Shown: piece by piece, positions 27,251 through 36,023 of the stretch
Position numbering within the stretch: the first letter of the stretch is position 1
How the letters are laid out: each line of letters opens with the position of its first letter
Assembly: GCF_900099785.1 (NCBI RefSeq)
Contig: NZ_FNDS01000009.1
Coordinates: 186,001-250,000 of the forward strand
Direction: 5' to 3'
DNA length: 64,000 bases
From: Pseudomonas panipatensis
GTDB lineage: Bacteria > Pseudomonadota > Gammaproteobacteria > Pseudomonadales > Pseudomonadaceae
Notes under the pieces: model-generated
What the model was told of the DNA's origin: nothing
What the model saw: the letters and a program-made list of their open reading frames with translations, nothing else
The model's database searches: none
Made by a program: the position numbers and the translations under genes

Positions 27251-28111
27251 ATGGACATCGACCTTACCCGCACCTTCCTGGAGATCGCCCGTCATGGCAG
27301 CTTCGTCGCCGCGGCCGAGCGCCTGCACGTCACCCAGACCGCTATTACCGCGCGCATCCAGAAGCTGGAGGGCCACCTCAACTGCAAGCTGTTTGTACGC
27401 AATCGCGCCGGCGCGCGCCTCACCGCCGATGGCGAGGCGTTCATCCTCTATGCCAACCAGATGCTGCAGACCTGGGAAGCGGCGCAGCGCGACCTGCCGC
27501 TGCCCGACGGCTTGCACAACGTGCTGCATATCGGCGGCGAGGTCAGCCTGTGCAACCCGCTGATGCTGCGCTGGGTCAGTCGCATCCGCACGACCATCGT
27601 CGACTACGCGGTGCAGGCCGAGATCGGCAGCGGCGAGACCCTGCTGCGGCAGCTGGAACTCGGCGTGCTCGACGCCGCGCTGGTCTACCAGCCGAACTAC
27701 TGGCCCGGCATGCAGGTGGAGCAGCTGCTGGAGGAGAAACTGATCCTAGTGCGCGCCAGGACCGCCGAGCCCTACGTCTACATCGACTGGGGCGAGGGCT
27801 TCCGCCAGCGGCACGACAGCGCCTTGCCCGACAAGGCCAAGGCCGCTGTCTCCTTCAATCTCGGGCCACTGGCCCTGCAGTACATCCTGGAGAACGGCGG
27901 CTCGGGATACTTCCGCACGCGCGTGGTGCAGAGCTACCTGGCCAAGGGCGTCCTGCGGCGGGTGCAGCGTGCCCCTGAGTTCAGCTACCCAACCTACCTC
28001 GTCTACTCCCGCGAACGCGATTCTGTGGCATTGCAGCAGGCGTTCGCGTTGCTGCGAGAGTTGGTTCGTGAGGATCCGGACTGGTCGCAGCGCTGGGACC
28101 CGATGATATAG
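27251..28111 (+). CDS. LysR-family transcriptional regulator
   Basis: A 286-residue protein. The N-terminal helix-turn-helix is clear (FLEIARHGSFVAAAERLHVTQTAITARIQKLE, residues 9-40), followed by a linker helix and a substrate-binding domain (LHIGGEVSLCNPLMLRWV onward). It starts 98 bases after cfa in the same direction. LysR genes often control a neighbour, but here no divergent partner exists, so the target is open. Confidence 0.88.
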   Translation: MDIDLTRTFLEIARHGSFVAAAERLHVTQTAITARIQKLEGHLNCKLFVRNRAGARLTADGEAFILYANQMLQTWEAAQRDLPLPDGLHNVLHIGGEVSLCNPLMLRWVSRIRTTIVDYAVQAEIGSGETLLRQLELGVLDAALVYQPNYWPGMQVEQLLEEKLILVRARTAEPYVYIDWGEGFRQRHDSALPDKAKAAVSFNLGPLALQYILENGGSGYFRTRVVQSYLAKGVLRRVQRAPEFSYPTYLVYSRERDSVALQQAFALLRELVREDPDWSQRWDPMI

Positions 28112-28256
28112 AGCCCATTGGGCCAATGCGTGCTGCACCTCGTTGGGTGGGTGTTGAGCCGCCGACGCCCATGGCCCCATGCTTCGCAATAGCCTGAGTA
28201 ACCTTTTCGGATGACTGTCCCAGGTTGATTGGGATTCGGTTGCTAAGGACTAATCA

Positions 28257-28283
28257 TGGTACTGATCGGCAGCTATTGGCCGA
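28257..28283. repeat. second copy of the element seen at 3381-3404
   Basis: CAGCTATTGGCCG at 28271-28283 is identical to 3392-3404, and the preceding 14 bases match at most positions. Unlike the first copy, the distal inverted arm is missing, so this is a partial copy. Confidence 0.5.
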
Positions 28284-28390
28284 TTGCTGCCTGTCGGCAG
28301 GGCCTGCTTCTGACCGGAGGCGGACCAGGAGGCGTTGTTATCCAACGCTTCCTGATCATCGGGGGAACTCAACGCCAGCGACTCCACCCG

Positions 28391-28422
28391 CCAAAAAAGC
28401 AAAGGGGCCACGAGGGCCCCTT
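28391..28422 (-). terminator. terminator of the lipoprotein gene
   Basis: AAGGGGCC at 28402-28409 and GGCCCCTT at 28415-28422 form an 8-bp hairpin; on the minus strand it is followed by a T-rich run (28393-28398 reads as A on plus). It lies 17 bases past the lipoprotein stop. Confidence 0.8.
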
Positions 28423-28438
28423 CAGCAGTTAGATTCGA

Positions 28439-28912
28439 TTAGCGCAGAGCGCTCTGCTCGGCACTGGAGACCCGCTTGATCGGGAACTGATTCTGGCGTT
28501 TGCAGGACACTGCCTGGAGCGTATTGGCGTCGGCCATGTTGCCCTCGATAGGACCCATCATGAAGTCTTCTCGGCTACGCTGGATCAGCTGTTTCGGCTT
28601 GAGTACCACGTGACCGCCGATGTTCGAGCCTACCACGGTGTACTTTAGGTACTGCGGTTGGCCAGCGTAGATCAAATGGTTCTCAACGACACCATTCACG
28701 GCGCCCGGCAGATTGCCGTCCTGCAGAGTTATGGTTATCGACTGCTTGCTCATCTGCAGCTGCGGGCAGATGAAATCGCCTTTCCAAACGCCTGCCATGG
28801 GCTTCTGTCCCATATCGAGACCCAGCGGAGCGCCTGCGCAACCTGTTAGAAGCAGCGATGCGGCGCCGGTGATGAGAAGGCTCTTGAGTGCGTAAATTCT
28901 TTTCAGACTCAC
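28439..28912 (-). CDS. predicted lipoprotein of unknown function (157 aa)
   Basis: Residues 1-25 form a lipoprotein signal peptide ending in the lipobox LLTGC. The mature part is beta-rich (VWKGDFICPQLQMSKQSITITLQDG) with two further cysteines, in FICPQL and VSCKRQ, that could form a disulfide. No family is recognised. The start is a GTG with AAGGA about ten bases upstream. A rho-independent terminator follows, so it is a single-gene unit. Confidence 0.7.
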   Translation of the reverse strand: MSLKRIYALKSLLITGAASLLLTGCAGAPLGLDMGQKPMAGVWKGDFICPQLQMSKQSITITLQDGNLPGAVNGVVENHLIYAGQPQYLKYTVVGSNIGGHVVLKPKQLIQRSREDFMMGPIEGNMADANTLQAVSCKRQNQFPIKRVSSAEQSALR

Positions 28913-28981
28913 TTATTGCATCCTTGTTTTTGCAACCAATAACTGCCTGTGGTTGGATTTTTTCTTAGTAAAAGCTCGGCT

Positions 28982-29545
28982 CTAGCTGTTCATCCAGTTA
29001 TCGGGCGAATTTCGCTTTGGACTTGAAAATAGAGGCTCAACTTCTTGTGTGAAGTTGTCTATGTTTCCCTGCTGCCAGTTTTCGGGAGTGGAGATTTTGG
29101 CAAGGGCTTTTCCGCCTCGAAAAATAAAGAATACGGCGGTAATTATCCAAATCCAGAAAGATGCGGAGTCTTGGTTCCTATGTCCGACCAGAGCAGGCAA
29201 GAAAAAGTAAGTGGCGGCCCATGCAATTGAGGCGTTTAGGATGCTGCCGAGTAGCACGCCGAGGCCATCTTTCGCTTGAGACTTTGGTTTGTGAATCTCA
29301 CCAGCCTCATTCTGTACGGAAATGATCATTATCGGATCTTTCTTCTTCGCCACTACAAACCAGACGCGATGCTCTTTTCCATTGCCCGCACCTTGGAAGT
29401 AGTTGTACATCTCTGAACTGAACATGACCTTTGGGGCAGATCTTCCGTTGATCTTCGCACTTGCTGTCACTGTATTTGTTTGAAATGGGGTCTGTGGTTT
29501 GCCAATGCCCGTTATGACGCAGTTGCTATAAAAGTATTTGGCCAC
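28982..29545 (-). CDS. hypothetical membrane protein (187 aa)
   Basis: A GTG start with AAGGAAG upstream opens a 187-residue protein. Residues 1-85 look like a soluble beta domain (VWFVVAKKKDPIMIISVQ), then two transmembrane helices near 94-112 (GVLLGSILNASIAWAATYFF) and 130-142 (FWIWIITAVFFIF), then a polar tail. It is clearly more AT-rich than the chromosome, a sign of transfer. No family is recognised. Confidence 0.6.
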   Translation of the reverse strand: MAKYFYSNCVITGIGKPQTPFQTNTVTASAKINGRSAPKVMFSSEMYNYFQGAGNGKEHRVWFVVAKKKDPIMIISVQNEAGEIHKPKSQAKDGLGVLLGSILNASIAWAATYFFLPALVGHRNQDSASFWIWIITAVFFIFRGGKALAKISTPENWQQGNIDNFTQEVEPLFSSPKRNSPDNWMNS

Positions 29546-29717
29546 GTTATCTTCCTTTTAGGTTTATTCGCCTACCAAGGCTGGGCTCATGCAGCTGGAA
29601 ACGGCTGGTTTGAGTGGGTCCAAACGCCATTGGCAACATCGGCTTTCCCGTAAGCGCAGCAGGTAGGACGCCTGCATGGCGTGTGCTTGTGGCAAAGCGC
29701 TACCACGTAAAATATCC

Positions 29718-29745
29718 GAAAATCAGATATTTGAAAATCAGATAT
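29718..29745. repeat. tandem direct repeat upstream of XRE regulator
   Basis: GAAAATCAGATAT occurs twice, at 29718-29730 and 29733-29745, a 15-base period, 34 bases before the regulator's ATG. The placement suits an autoregulatory operator overlapping the promoter. Confidence 0.6.
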
Positions 29746-29778
29746 AGGTTGCTGGGCTGACCCTCAAAGGCCGGCCCT

Positions 29779-30027
29779 ATGACGAAAGCGATTTACCGGG
29801 AGGAGTACGGCGTCTTCCTCGCTGTCCTGAAGCGACGCCGCCTAGAGGCGGGCCTTACGCAGGAGACTTGCTCGACTGCCTTGGGCCGACCGCAGTCTTT
29901 TATGAGCGATGTTGAGCGGGGTGTCCGTCGGCTGGACATCATCCAAATTCGGGATCTGTGCAAGGTAATGGGCTGCGATCTACCCGAGCTAATAGCCGAG
30001 TTCGAATCCGAGCTTCGTAGGGGCTGA
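29779..30027 (+). CDS. XRE-family DNA-binding protein (82 aa)
   Basis: A compact helix-turn-helix protein: LKRRRLEAGLTQETCSTALGRPQSFMSDVERGVRRLDIIQIRDLCKVMG is the classic Cro/C1 fold (residues 17-66). It is almost all DNA-binding domain, like small Cro-type or restriction-modification controller regulators. No toxin or methylase is adjacent. Twin direct repeats upstream suggest autoregulation. Confidence 0.75.
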   Translation: MTKAIYREEYGVFLAVLKRRRLEAGLTQETCSTALGRPQSFMSDVERGVRRLDIIQIRDLCKVMGCDLPELIAEFESELRRG

Positions 30028-30106
30028 GGTTACCCAGCGCACTGGGTTGAGGTAGCTCTGGCGAGTCACGCAGTGTTTTGCCGCTCGAGCGCCGACCGGA
30101 GCAAAG

Positions 30107-30141
30107 GACCATGGTTCGTCCTGGTTAGACGAACCATGGTC
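30107..30141. repeat. perfect 14-bp inverted repeat
   Basis: GACCATGGTTCGTC at 30107-30120 and GACGAACCATGGTC at 30128-30141 are exact reverse complements around a 7-base loop. No T-run follows. It lies between the XRE gene and the convergent binding-protein gene and could act as a bidirectional barrier, but a related copy at 8500-8534 suggests a dispersed element. Confidence 0.7.
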
Positions 30142-30214
30142 AATCGCAACTATCGATCTAACGCGAACGTTGAGCTTTCATACGGGCGCGAATTTGCACT
30201 TGGTCTGCGCTATA

Positions 30215-31357
30215 TCACTTCCCTTGTTGCTCATGCTTGCGCGCATCGAGCTGAGACCAGGCTTTCCCAATTTCTTCCCTTTGGGCGTCGGAGAATCGCT
30301 CGGGTAAAAACAGGCGGCGTTTCTCGTCCGATGTCAGCGGCGCCACGTCCGGAAGCAGCTTGCGATTGTTTGGGTTCTCCAGGTCAAGGCTGGGCGTGAA
30401 GTGCGTGGCCTTTGCGTTTCGCGCTGCTATCGCGGGTGCGAGCATGTAGTTGATGAACTGGTAGGCCGCCTTGCGGTTCGGTGCATTACGCGGAATGGCG
30501 AAGCTGTCGATGAAAACCAGTGCCCCCTCCTGGGGAATGCTGTAGCGCAAGTTGCCCTTGGCGTTGGCCATGGAGGCAATTCCATTCCAGGTCATTGCCG
30601 CACAGATTTTACCTTCCGACAGCTGGGATATGAGCGACGATAGCGAGTCTGTCCACAGCGGCAGATCTAGAGCATGTAGCTCGAGCGCCGCTTTCTGAAT
30701 GACCCGGGCGCTCTGGTTCTGCAGGCTTCGGCCCTTGTAGTTCAGGAAGAGGGAGAGGGTTTGTTCCGGTACGCTGCCCAGAGTTGCGCCGCAGGTCTTC
30801 AGCTTGCTGGCGCTAGCTGGGTCGAACAGGACACTCCAACTGTTCGCGACGGGCCTCTGCAGCGTTTGCGATGCCAGGCTCTCGTTGACGAGCAGGCCGA
30901 CGGTCCCCCACATGTACGGGGTGACATAGCGGTCCGCCCGATTCCGAGCGGTGATCCGGGCCAGCAACTCCTTGCTGACCTGCGATCGGTTCGGCAGTAG
31001 CTCCTGATCGAGCTCGAGTAGCTGCTGTGCTTCGATCATCTGGTCGAGCTGAAAATCGGAGGGGACTATCACGTCGAAACGTTGGCCAGACGCCAGCGTC
31101 TTTTCCAGCTCGATCGCTGTCTGGTACTCGCTGTATTCGACGTGAATACCCGTGTCCCTTTCAAATCCCTGCAGCACCTCCGGGTCGATGTAGTTGGCCC
31201 AGTTGTAGACCCTGACGGTCTCGTCGGCGGCTACCGTCGTTACCGCAATTACCAGGCAGGTCCCGATCAGCCAGTGGTATCCCTTGCGCTGCGTTTTCCT
31301 CTCACTGGGGATGTCTCCAGGTCTCTCGTGCAGCGGTGACTCGATAGTTCCCCTCAT
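30215..31357 (-). CDS. periplasmic polyamine-type substrate-binding protein (SpuD/PotF-like)
   Basis: A 380-residue extracellular solute-binding protein of family 1/8. After an N-terminal hydrophobic signal (HWLIGTCLVIAVTTVAAD, residues 28-45) comes VRVYNWANYIDPEVLQGFERDTGI, the usual start of SpuD/PotF proteins, then VIVPSDFQLDQM and PYMWGTVGLLVNE. The extra 25 N-terminal residues before the signal are odd; an internal start is possible, although AGGAGG lies seven bases before the chosen ATG. No permease or ATPase gene is adjacent, so it is an orphan. Polyamine or a related amine is the likely ligand. Confidence 0.82.
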   Translation of the reverse strand: MRGTIESPLHERPGDIPSERKTQRKGYHWLIGTCLVIAVTTVAADETVRVYNWANYIDPEVLQGFERDTGIHVEYSEYQTAIELEKTLASGQRFDVIVPSDFQLDQMIEAQQLLELDQELLPNRSQVSKELLARITARNRADRYVTPYMWGTVGLLVNESLASQTLQRPVANSWSVLFDPASASKLKTCGATLGSVPEQTLSLFLNYKGRSLQNQSARVIQKAALELHALDLPLWTDSLSSLISQLSEGKICAAMTWNGIASMANAKGNLRYSIPQEGALVFIDSFAIPRNAPNRKAAYQFINYMLAPAIAARNAKATHFTPSLDLENPNNRKLLPDVAPLTSDEKRRLFLPERFSDAQREEIGKAWSQLDARKHEQQGK

Positions 31358-32204
31358 CGTTTCCGCCTCCTTCAGACATTATTAATTGTTATATCTATCG
31401 TTACGCAAAATACATGACGTGGAAGAGTCGTGCAAAGGGGGGAGGAAAAGGTGAAGCAGGGCAATCACAACGACTTGCTGAAGCACCTCGGTCTGCAGGT
31501 GCAAATCAGCGCCCGGAGAACGGGGCGTAGCGTCTGAGTCGAGGCAGGGGCACGAAGGTACTTCGATGCATCGGTTGCGACGCTCGTGCTGGTGGCCTCT
31601 GTCTTGGAGGGGGCTGCAGTCCGTCGCTTTCGTACGGCGCATTAACAGCTTGCTTGCAAGGAATTTCCTGAATTAAGATAACTGTCGTTATCATAAATTA
31701 CGCGATCAGTTGCTTCAGGCCGCCAAGGGATCGTGGCTACCGCTCAGGATGACGTTGGCGGGCTGAGTGGCGACCGCTTTGATTGGTTCTGATGCGTACT
31801 GGTTTTACCGAACTCCCCGGTATCCCTGGGCCAAGTCGGTTCAGTGCGCGATTACCGCTTACCCGAGGGCAATTGGTAGTGCCTTGGGAGAGCACCCAAC
31901 CGCATTCCTGCGAATGCCGGAGGTTGCATATGCGTCGGGTCCTATTTGCCTGTCTGGCCGTCGCCTTGGTCGCCGTTGTCGTCCACTCCATCAAGTCTCC
32001 GATCCTGCTCGCCGTTGCCCGACCGCATGCGGGATATCCAATCGTCAGCATTGGCCAGGTATTCGGCCGCTTCTGAAGCGCCGGTTCCGATAGGTGTCAT
32101 CTGTATTTCCAGACCGGCTTCCATCCCGCTGAGCAAGAGCGCCCGCATAGGCGGGGACACTGCTGATGAGTGAGCTGGATAACACAACAAGAAGGACCCT
32201 CTCC
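31358..32204. other. 847-base gap, no supported gene
   Basis: Overlapping short frames on both strands (for example at 31783-32076 plus and 31942-32268 minus) show no family signal. A perfect GATAAC-TGTC-GTTATC palindrome lies at 31677-31692, and a GTTACGCAAAAT stretch at 31399-31410 resembles the right half of the operator-like motif of the catabolic cluster. Confidence 0.35.
31677..31692. promoter_or_regulatory. GATAAC/GTTATC palindrome
   Basis: A perfect 6-bp inverted repeat with a 4-base spacer, surrounded by AT-rich sequence. Its AAC-N4-GTT layout is the same as in the motif at 43830, 43953, 54860 and 56057, but the conserved GTGTT is not preserved, so it is at best a weak relative. Confidence 0.35.
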
Positions 32205-34316
32205 ATGAGCGACTTGATCCATTACTGCCTCGAAGACGGCATGGCCTTGATCGGCCTGTGCCGGCCACCCGTCAACGCCCTCAGCCAACGCATGCGCGTG
32301 GCCATCCTCTCCGCCTGCGAACGCGCAGCTGCGGATACCGAGGTGAAGGCGATCATCCTGCATGGCGTGCATGGGTTGTTCTGCGCAGGGGCGGATATCG
32401 CGGAGTTCGGTACCGATGCTGCGTTCGCCGAGCCGAGCTTGCCCGACACCCTGATGCGCATCAGCGAGATCGACAAGCCGGTCATAGCCGCTATTGGGAA
32501 GCTTGCATTGGGGGGAGGGCTGGAGCTGGCTCTGGCCTGCGGTTATCGCATTGGTGAGCCGGGAGCGCGCTTGGGATTGCCTGAAATCAATCTGGGGCTG
32601 ATTCCCGGTGCTGGCGGTACCCAACGCTTGCCGCGGCTGATTGGCGCCGAGTCGGCGCTTAACCTGATCCTTTCCGGCGAACAGGTCGATGCCGAACGTG
32701 CGCGCCTACTGGGAATCCTGGACCGTGTGGCGGATAACGCCGAGAGCCTGCTGGATGAGGCGCAAGCCTACGGACGGGAACTGATTGGCGCAGCGGCTCC
32801 TGCTAGGCCGGCTGAGCAGTGCCCAAAACCGGCCTCGGACCTTCCCGAAGATTTCTTTTCCCGCTTCCGTGAGAGCCAGGAGCCACTCTGGAAGAAACGC
32901 CTGGCGCCGCGCCTGGTGACGTCGGCGTTGGAGGCCGCCTGCCTGCTGACTTTGAAAGAGGGGCTGGCGCGTGAGTTGGCTCTATTCCAGCAGGCTGAAG
33001 CCTCCACGCAATCGCAGGCTCTGCGTCATCTGTTCTTCGCCGAGCGAGAAGCCGGACGTATTCCAGACATTCCCGCTGACTTGCCGCTACGCAGCATCCG
33101 CAAGGTTGCGGTGATAGGTGCTGGCACCATGGGCGGCGGTATCGCCATGAATTTCGTGAACGCCGGTATCCCGGTGGCGCTGCTGGAGCAGCAGAGCGCG
33201 GCGCTGGATCGAGGGCTGACACAGATTCGCAACAACTACGAGATCAGCGTCAAGCGCGGCAAGCTGACTACCGCGCAGGTCGAAGCACGCATGGAATTGC
33301 TGTACGGGACCCTTGATTACGCGGACCTGGCCGACGCCGATCTGGTGATCGAGGCCGTGTTCGAGAAAATGGAGATCAAGCAGCAGGTATTCCAGACCTT
33401 GGATCAGGTGTGCAAGCCCGGCGCCATCCTGGCGACCAACACGTCGTCCCTGGACGTCGATGCCATTGCTATGTCCATTTCACGGCCGCAAGACGTGATC
33501 GGCCTACATTTCTTCAGTCCGGCCAACGTCATGCGTCTGCTCGAGGTGGTGCGTGGTAAGGCTACTGCGCCTGACGTGCTGGCCACGACCATGCAGATCG
33601 CCAAGCGTATTGGCAAGCTCGCGGTGGTTTCCGGGGTTTGCTTCGGTTTCATCGGCAACCGCATGCTCGAGCCGTATTCGCGCGAGGCACACCGCCTGTT
33701 GCTGGAAGGGGCCACGCCGGCGCAGGTGGACCAGGTGCTGACTGGCGTAGGCCTGAACATGGGTATTTTCAGCATGCAGGATCTCGCCGGTGTCGACGTG
33801 CTCTATCTGATTCGCCAGGCGAATCGCACCGCCAGCGTTCATGACGAGAGTTATTGCCGCATGGGCGACGAGCTGTATGCATTGCAGCGCTATGGCCAGA
33901 AAAGCGGACGTGGGTTCTATCGCTATGAAGGCCGGGACCGCCGTGAGGATCCGGAGGTGGTTGCCCTGGCTGAGCGGCTGTCCAGCGAACTGGGTATTTC
34001 GCGTCGCGCCATCGACGATCAGGAAATTCATGATCGCTGCCTCTTCATGCTGATCAACGAAGGTATTCAGTTGCTCGATGAGGGCATCGCCCTGCGTGCC
34101 AGCGATATCGATCTGGTCTGGATCAACGGCTACGGCTTCCCCGCTCTTCTCGGCGGACCGATGCATTACGCCGAACAGATTGGGTTGGCGAGCGTGCTTG
34201 CTGGCATCCAGCGCTATCGCAGCGAACTGGGCGCCTATGGCGAGATGTGGTTCAAGCCTGCGCCGCTGCTGGAGCGCCTGGTCGCCGCCGGCAAGACGCA
34301 CATCGAGCGATTCTGA
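32205..34316 (+). CDS. FadB/FadJ-like enoyl-CoA hydratase / 3-hydroxyacyl-CoA dehydrogenase
   Basis: A 703-residue bifunctional beta-oxidation enzyme. The N-terminal crotonase domain has the oxyanion segment GLFCAGADIAEFG and both catalytic Glu regions (GGGLELALACGYR, GLPEINLGLIPGAGG). The 3-hydroxyacyl-CoA dehydrogenase part starts at VAVIGAGTMGGGIAMNF with NAD binding, then GLHFFSPANVMRLLEVV with the catalytic His, and C-terminal helical repeats. The ATG at 32205 has AAGGA nine bases upstream and starts the domain directly; an ATG at 32166 is possible. No partner thiolase (FadA) is adjacent. It may serve the acyl-CoA pathway encoded 20 kb to the right. Confidence 0.9.
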   Translation: MSDLIHYCLEDGMALIGLCRPPVNALSQRMRVAILSACERAAADTEVKAIILHGVHGLFCAGADIAEFGTDAAFAEPSLPDTLMRISEIDKPVIAAIGKLALGGGLELALACGYRIGEPGARLGLPEINLGLIPGAGGTQRLPRLIGAESALNLILSGEQVDAERARLLGILDRVADNAESLLDEAQAYGRELIGAAAPARPAEQCPKPASDLPEDFFSRFRESQEPLWKKRLAPRLVTSALEAACLLTLKEGLARELALFQQAEASTQSQALRHLFFAEREAGRIPDIPADLPLRSIRKVAVIGAGTMGGGIAMNFVNAGIPVALLEQQSAALDRGLTQIRNNYEISVKRGKLTTAQVEARMELLYGTLDYADLADADLVIEAVFEKMEIKQQVFQTLDQVCKPGAILATNTSSLDVDAIAMSISRPQDVIGLHFFSPANVMRLLEVVRGKATAPDVLATTMQIAKRIGKLAVVSGVCFGFIGNRMLEPYSREAHRLLLEGATPAQVDQVLTGVGLNMGIFSMQDLAGVDVLYLIRQANRTASVHDESYCRMGDELYALQRYGQKSGRGFYRYEGRDRREDPEVVALAERLSSELGISRRAIDDQEIHDRCLFMLINEGIQLLDEGIALRASDIDLVWINGYGFPALLGGPMHYAEQIGLASVLAGIQRYRSELGAYGEMWFKPAPLLERLVAAGKTHIERF

Positions 34317-34320
34317 GCAT

Positions 34321-34399
34321 TCCCTTGCGCTTCGGGAGAGCCGGGCGGTGATAGGGACCACGCATCCCTCGTCCAGGTGATCTCCCGAAGTGAAAGGGA
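34321..34399. repeat. large two-tier inverted repeat between the FadB-like and SDR genes
   Basis: Bases 34321-34339 and 34381-34399 pair over 16 of 19 positions (TCCCTT with AAGGGA, CTTCGGGAGA with TCTCCCGAAG, a 3-base mismatch between). Inside, AGGGA at 34353-34357 pairs with TCCCT at 34365-34369. No T-run follows. It may be a terminator, an attenuator or an mRNA-stability element. Confidence 0.6.
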
Positions 34400-34479
34400 A
34401 CCTATTTGCAAAGCCAGGGCCCCGGTCGTGGGGACGTCGTTGAAGCGTCCTTGGCCGCCGGTCATTTTTCCTCCGAGAG

Positions 34480-35268
34480 ATGTCGATGAACGAGATAGTC
34501 ACCCAGCGTTTTTCCCTTGCCGGTCGAACAGTTCTGATTACCGGTGCGTCTAGCGGCATTGGCGCGCACCTGGCCAGGCTCGCCGCGCGCTCTGGCGCTC
34601 AAGTGGTACTTGCAGCTCGACGGGTCAGCAGGTTGGAGCAACTGGCGCTGGATATCGAGTGGGAGGGAGGAAAGTCCTTGCCTGTTGCCATGGACGTCAC
34701 CAGTCGTGCCAGCGTTGAGGCCGTCTTCGATGCGGCCGAAGCGCATTTCGGCGTGATCGATGTCGTTCTTAACAATGCCGGGATTGGCAATGGACAGCGG
34801 CCGCTGGAGATCAGCGAAGAAGACTGGCGCGCGATGCTTTCGACCAACCTCGACGGCGTGTGGCGCGTTGCCCAGGTCGCCGCACAGCGATTAGTCAAGG
34901 CGGGGCGGGGCGGCAGCATCGTCAATGTCGCCTCGATCCTCGGTCTGCGTGTCGGGACTGGCTACAGCCACTACTGCGCTGCCAAGGCGGGGGTAGTGCA
35001 ACTGACCAAATCGCTGGCGCTAGAACTGGCACGATTCGGGATTCGAGTGAATGCCATAGCTCCTGGTTACTTCCGAACCGAGATGAACGAGGAATTCTTC
35101 GACAGCGAAAAGGGCAACGATTACATCCGCCAGTTGGTACCCATGCGCCGGCTCGGGGAGCTGAGCGAGCTGGATGGGCCCTTCCTCCTGCTGGCCAGTA
35201 ATGCTGGCTCATTCATGACCGGCAGCATCCTGGCGACCGATGGCGGCCATCTGCTGAGCAGCTTGTGA
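34480..35268 (+). CDS. short-chain dehydrogenase/reductase
   Basis: A 262-residue classical SDR. The cofactor motif TGASSGIG is at residues 20-27, NNAG near 98, the catalytic Ser near NVASIL and YSHYCAAKAG with Tyr and Lys. ARRV after beta-2 suggests NADP(H) rather than NAD. It ends like FabG-type enzymes (ILATDGGHLLSS). It sits 163 bases after the FadB-like gene across a hairpin; an oxidoreductase step on a hydroxy- or keto-acyl compound is plausible. An ATG two codons in is an equal start. Confidence 0.87.
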   Translation: MSMNEIVTQRFSLAGRTVLITGASSGIGAHLARLAARSGAQVVLAARRVSRLEQLALDIEWEGGKSLPVAMDVTSRASVEAVFDAAEAHFGVIDVVLNNAGIGNGQRPLEISEEDWRAMLSTNLDGVWRVAQVAAQRLVKAGRGGSIVNVASILGLRVGTGYSHYCAAKAGVVQLTKSLALELARFGIRVNAIAPGYFRTEMNEEFFDSEKGNDYIRQLVPMRRLGELSELDGPFLLLASNAGSFMTGSILATDGGHLLSSL

Positions 35269-35289
35269 GTCGATGATTCAGGGGGGCGG

Positions 35290-35856
35290 CTAGACGGCAC
35301 CAGCCGGGCTGGCCGCGCCATGCAGGAACATCTGCTCCAGCACGCTGGCTGAGCCGGAGCTGGCTGCACGTCCGCGCCGCTCAGCATCGACCATCCCGTA
35401 GATCAGTGTGATGAACAGCTCAGTGAAGACGGCCGCTGTGATGTCGATGCGGAACACTCCGTTTTGCTGGCCGCGCAGGAAGAAGGCATCCAGGGCGTCG
35501 ATGTAGGACTGCCAACGGGAGCCGTCGGCGTCGGGCGAGAGGAAGTCGGGGCTGTACTGGAACATCAGGAATGCCAGCAGTTCACGGTGGGTGAGGTGCT
35601 CGCCGATGAGCCGGCGCAGGGCGTCCAGCGGCTCGGAGCGCTGCAGGTCGCAGGTGTCGATGACTTGCTTGAGGACCGTTTCGCCATGGCTTTGCAGCAT
35701 TTCCACGAGGTTGTCGCGGGTGCCGCAGAAGCGGTGCAGCGTGGCTTTACTGACACCGGCCGCTTCGGCGAGCTCCTTCAGGGTCGCGCGCGGGCGTTCG
35801 ACGATGGCCACGGCCAGTGCCTTGATCAATCGTTCGTCATGCGCAGTCAGGGTCAT
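35290..35856 (-). CDS. TetR-family repressor of the RND pump
   Basis: A 188-residue TetR protein with the helix-turn-helix ATLKELAEAAGVSKATLHRFCGTRDNLVEML (residues 24-54) and a helical ligand domain. It is divergent from the RND adaptor gene, and a clean palindrome lies between them, the typical layout of a pump repressor such as NfxB or MexL-type systems. Confidence 0.87.
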   Translation of the reverse strand: MTLTAHDERLIKALAVAIVERPRATLKELAEAAGVSKATLHRFCGTRDNLVEMLQSHGETVLKQVIDTCDLQRSEPLDALRRLIGEHLTHRELLAFLMFQYSPDFLSPDADGSRWQSYIDALDAFFLRGQQNGVFRIDITAAVFTELFITLIYGMVDAERRGRAASSGSASVLEQMFLHGAASPAGAV

Positions 35857-35947
35857 CGGCGGACCTCGGGTCGGTTTGGGCTGGGCGCATTTTGCAGAAA
35901 TCCCAGGCTCATCGAAAGGGGAAGACGCAGAAAAGCAAAAAATAATT

Positions 35948-35973
35948 CATATGAGACAAAATTGACTCATATG
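35948..35973. promoter_or_regulatory. operator of the TetR repressor
   Basis: CATATGAG at 35948-35955 and CTCATATG at 35966-35973 form a perfect 8-bp inverted repeat with a 10-base spacer, in the 167-base region between tetR and the pump operon. The spacing is one usual for TetR dimers. Confidence 0.8.
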
Positions 35974-36023
35974 GTTTTTGGTGAAATCATCTGCGCCGTT
36001 TTTAATCAAGGTCCGGGTGAATC

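Larger units (their letters stand above)
28112..28438. other. 327-base gap with repeat copy and terminator
   Basis: No gene. It holds the second copy of the CAGCTATTGGCCG element (28257-28283) and the terminator for the minus-strand lipoprotein gene at 28391-28422. Confidence 0.5.

Noticed and set aside
25834..27273. 479-codon minus-strand frame opposite cfa
   Set aside because: Antisense of the cyclopropane synthase, no family signal.
31783..32268. Overlapping plus and minus frames before the FadB-like gene
   Set aside because: Mutually exclusive short frames without family signal or good starts; a hydrophobic stretch on plus is probably chance.
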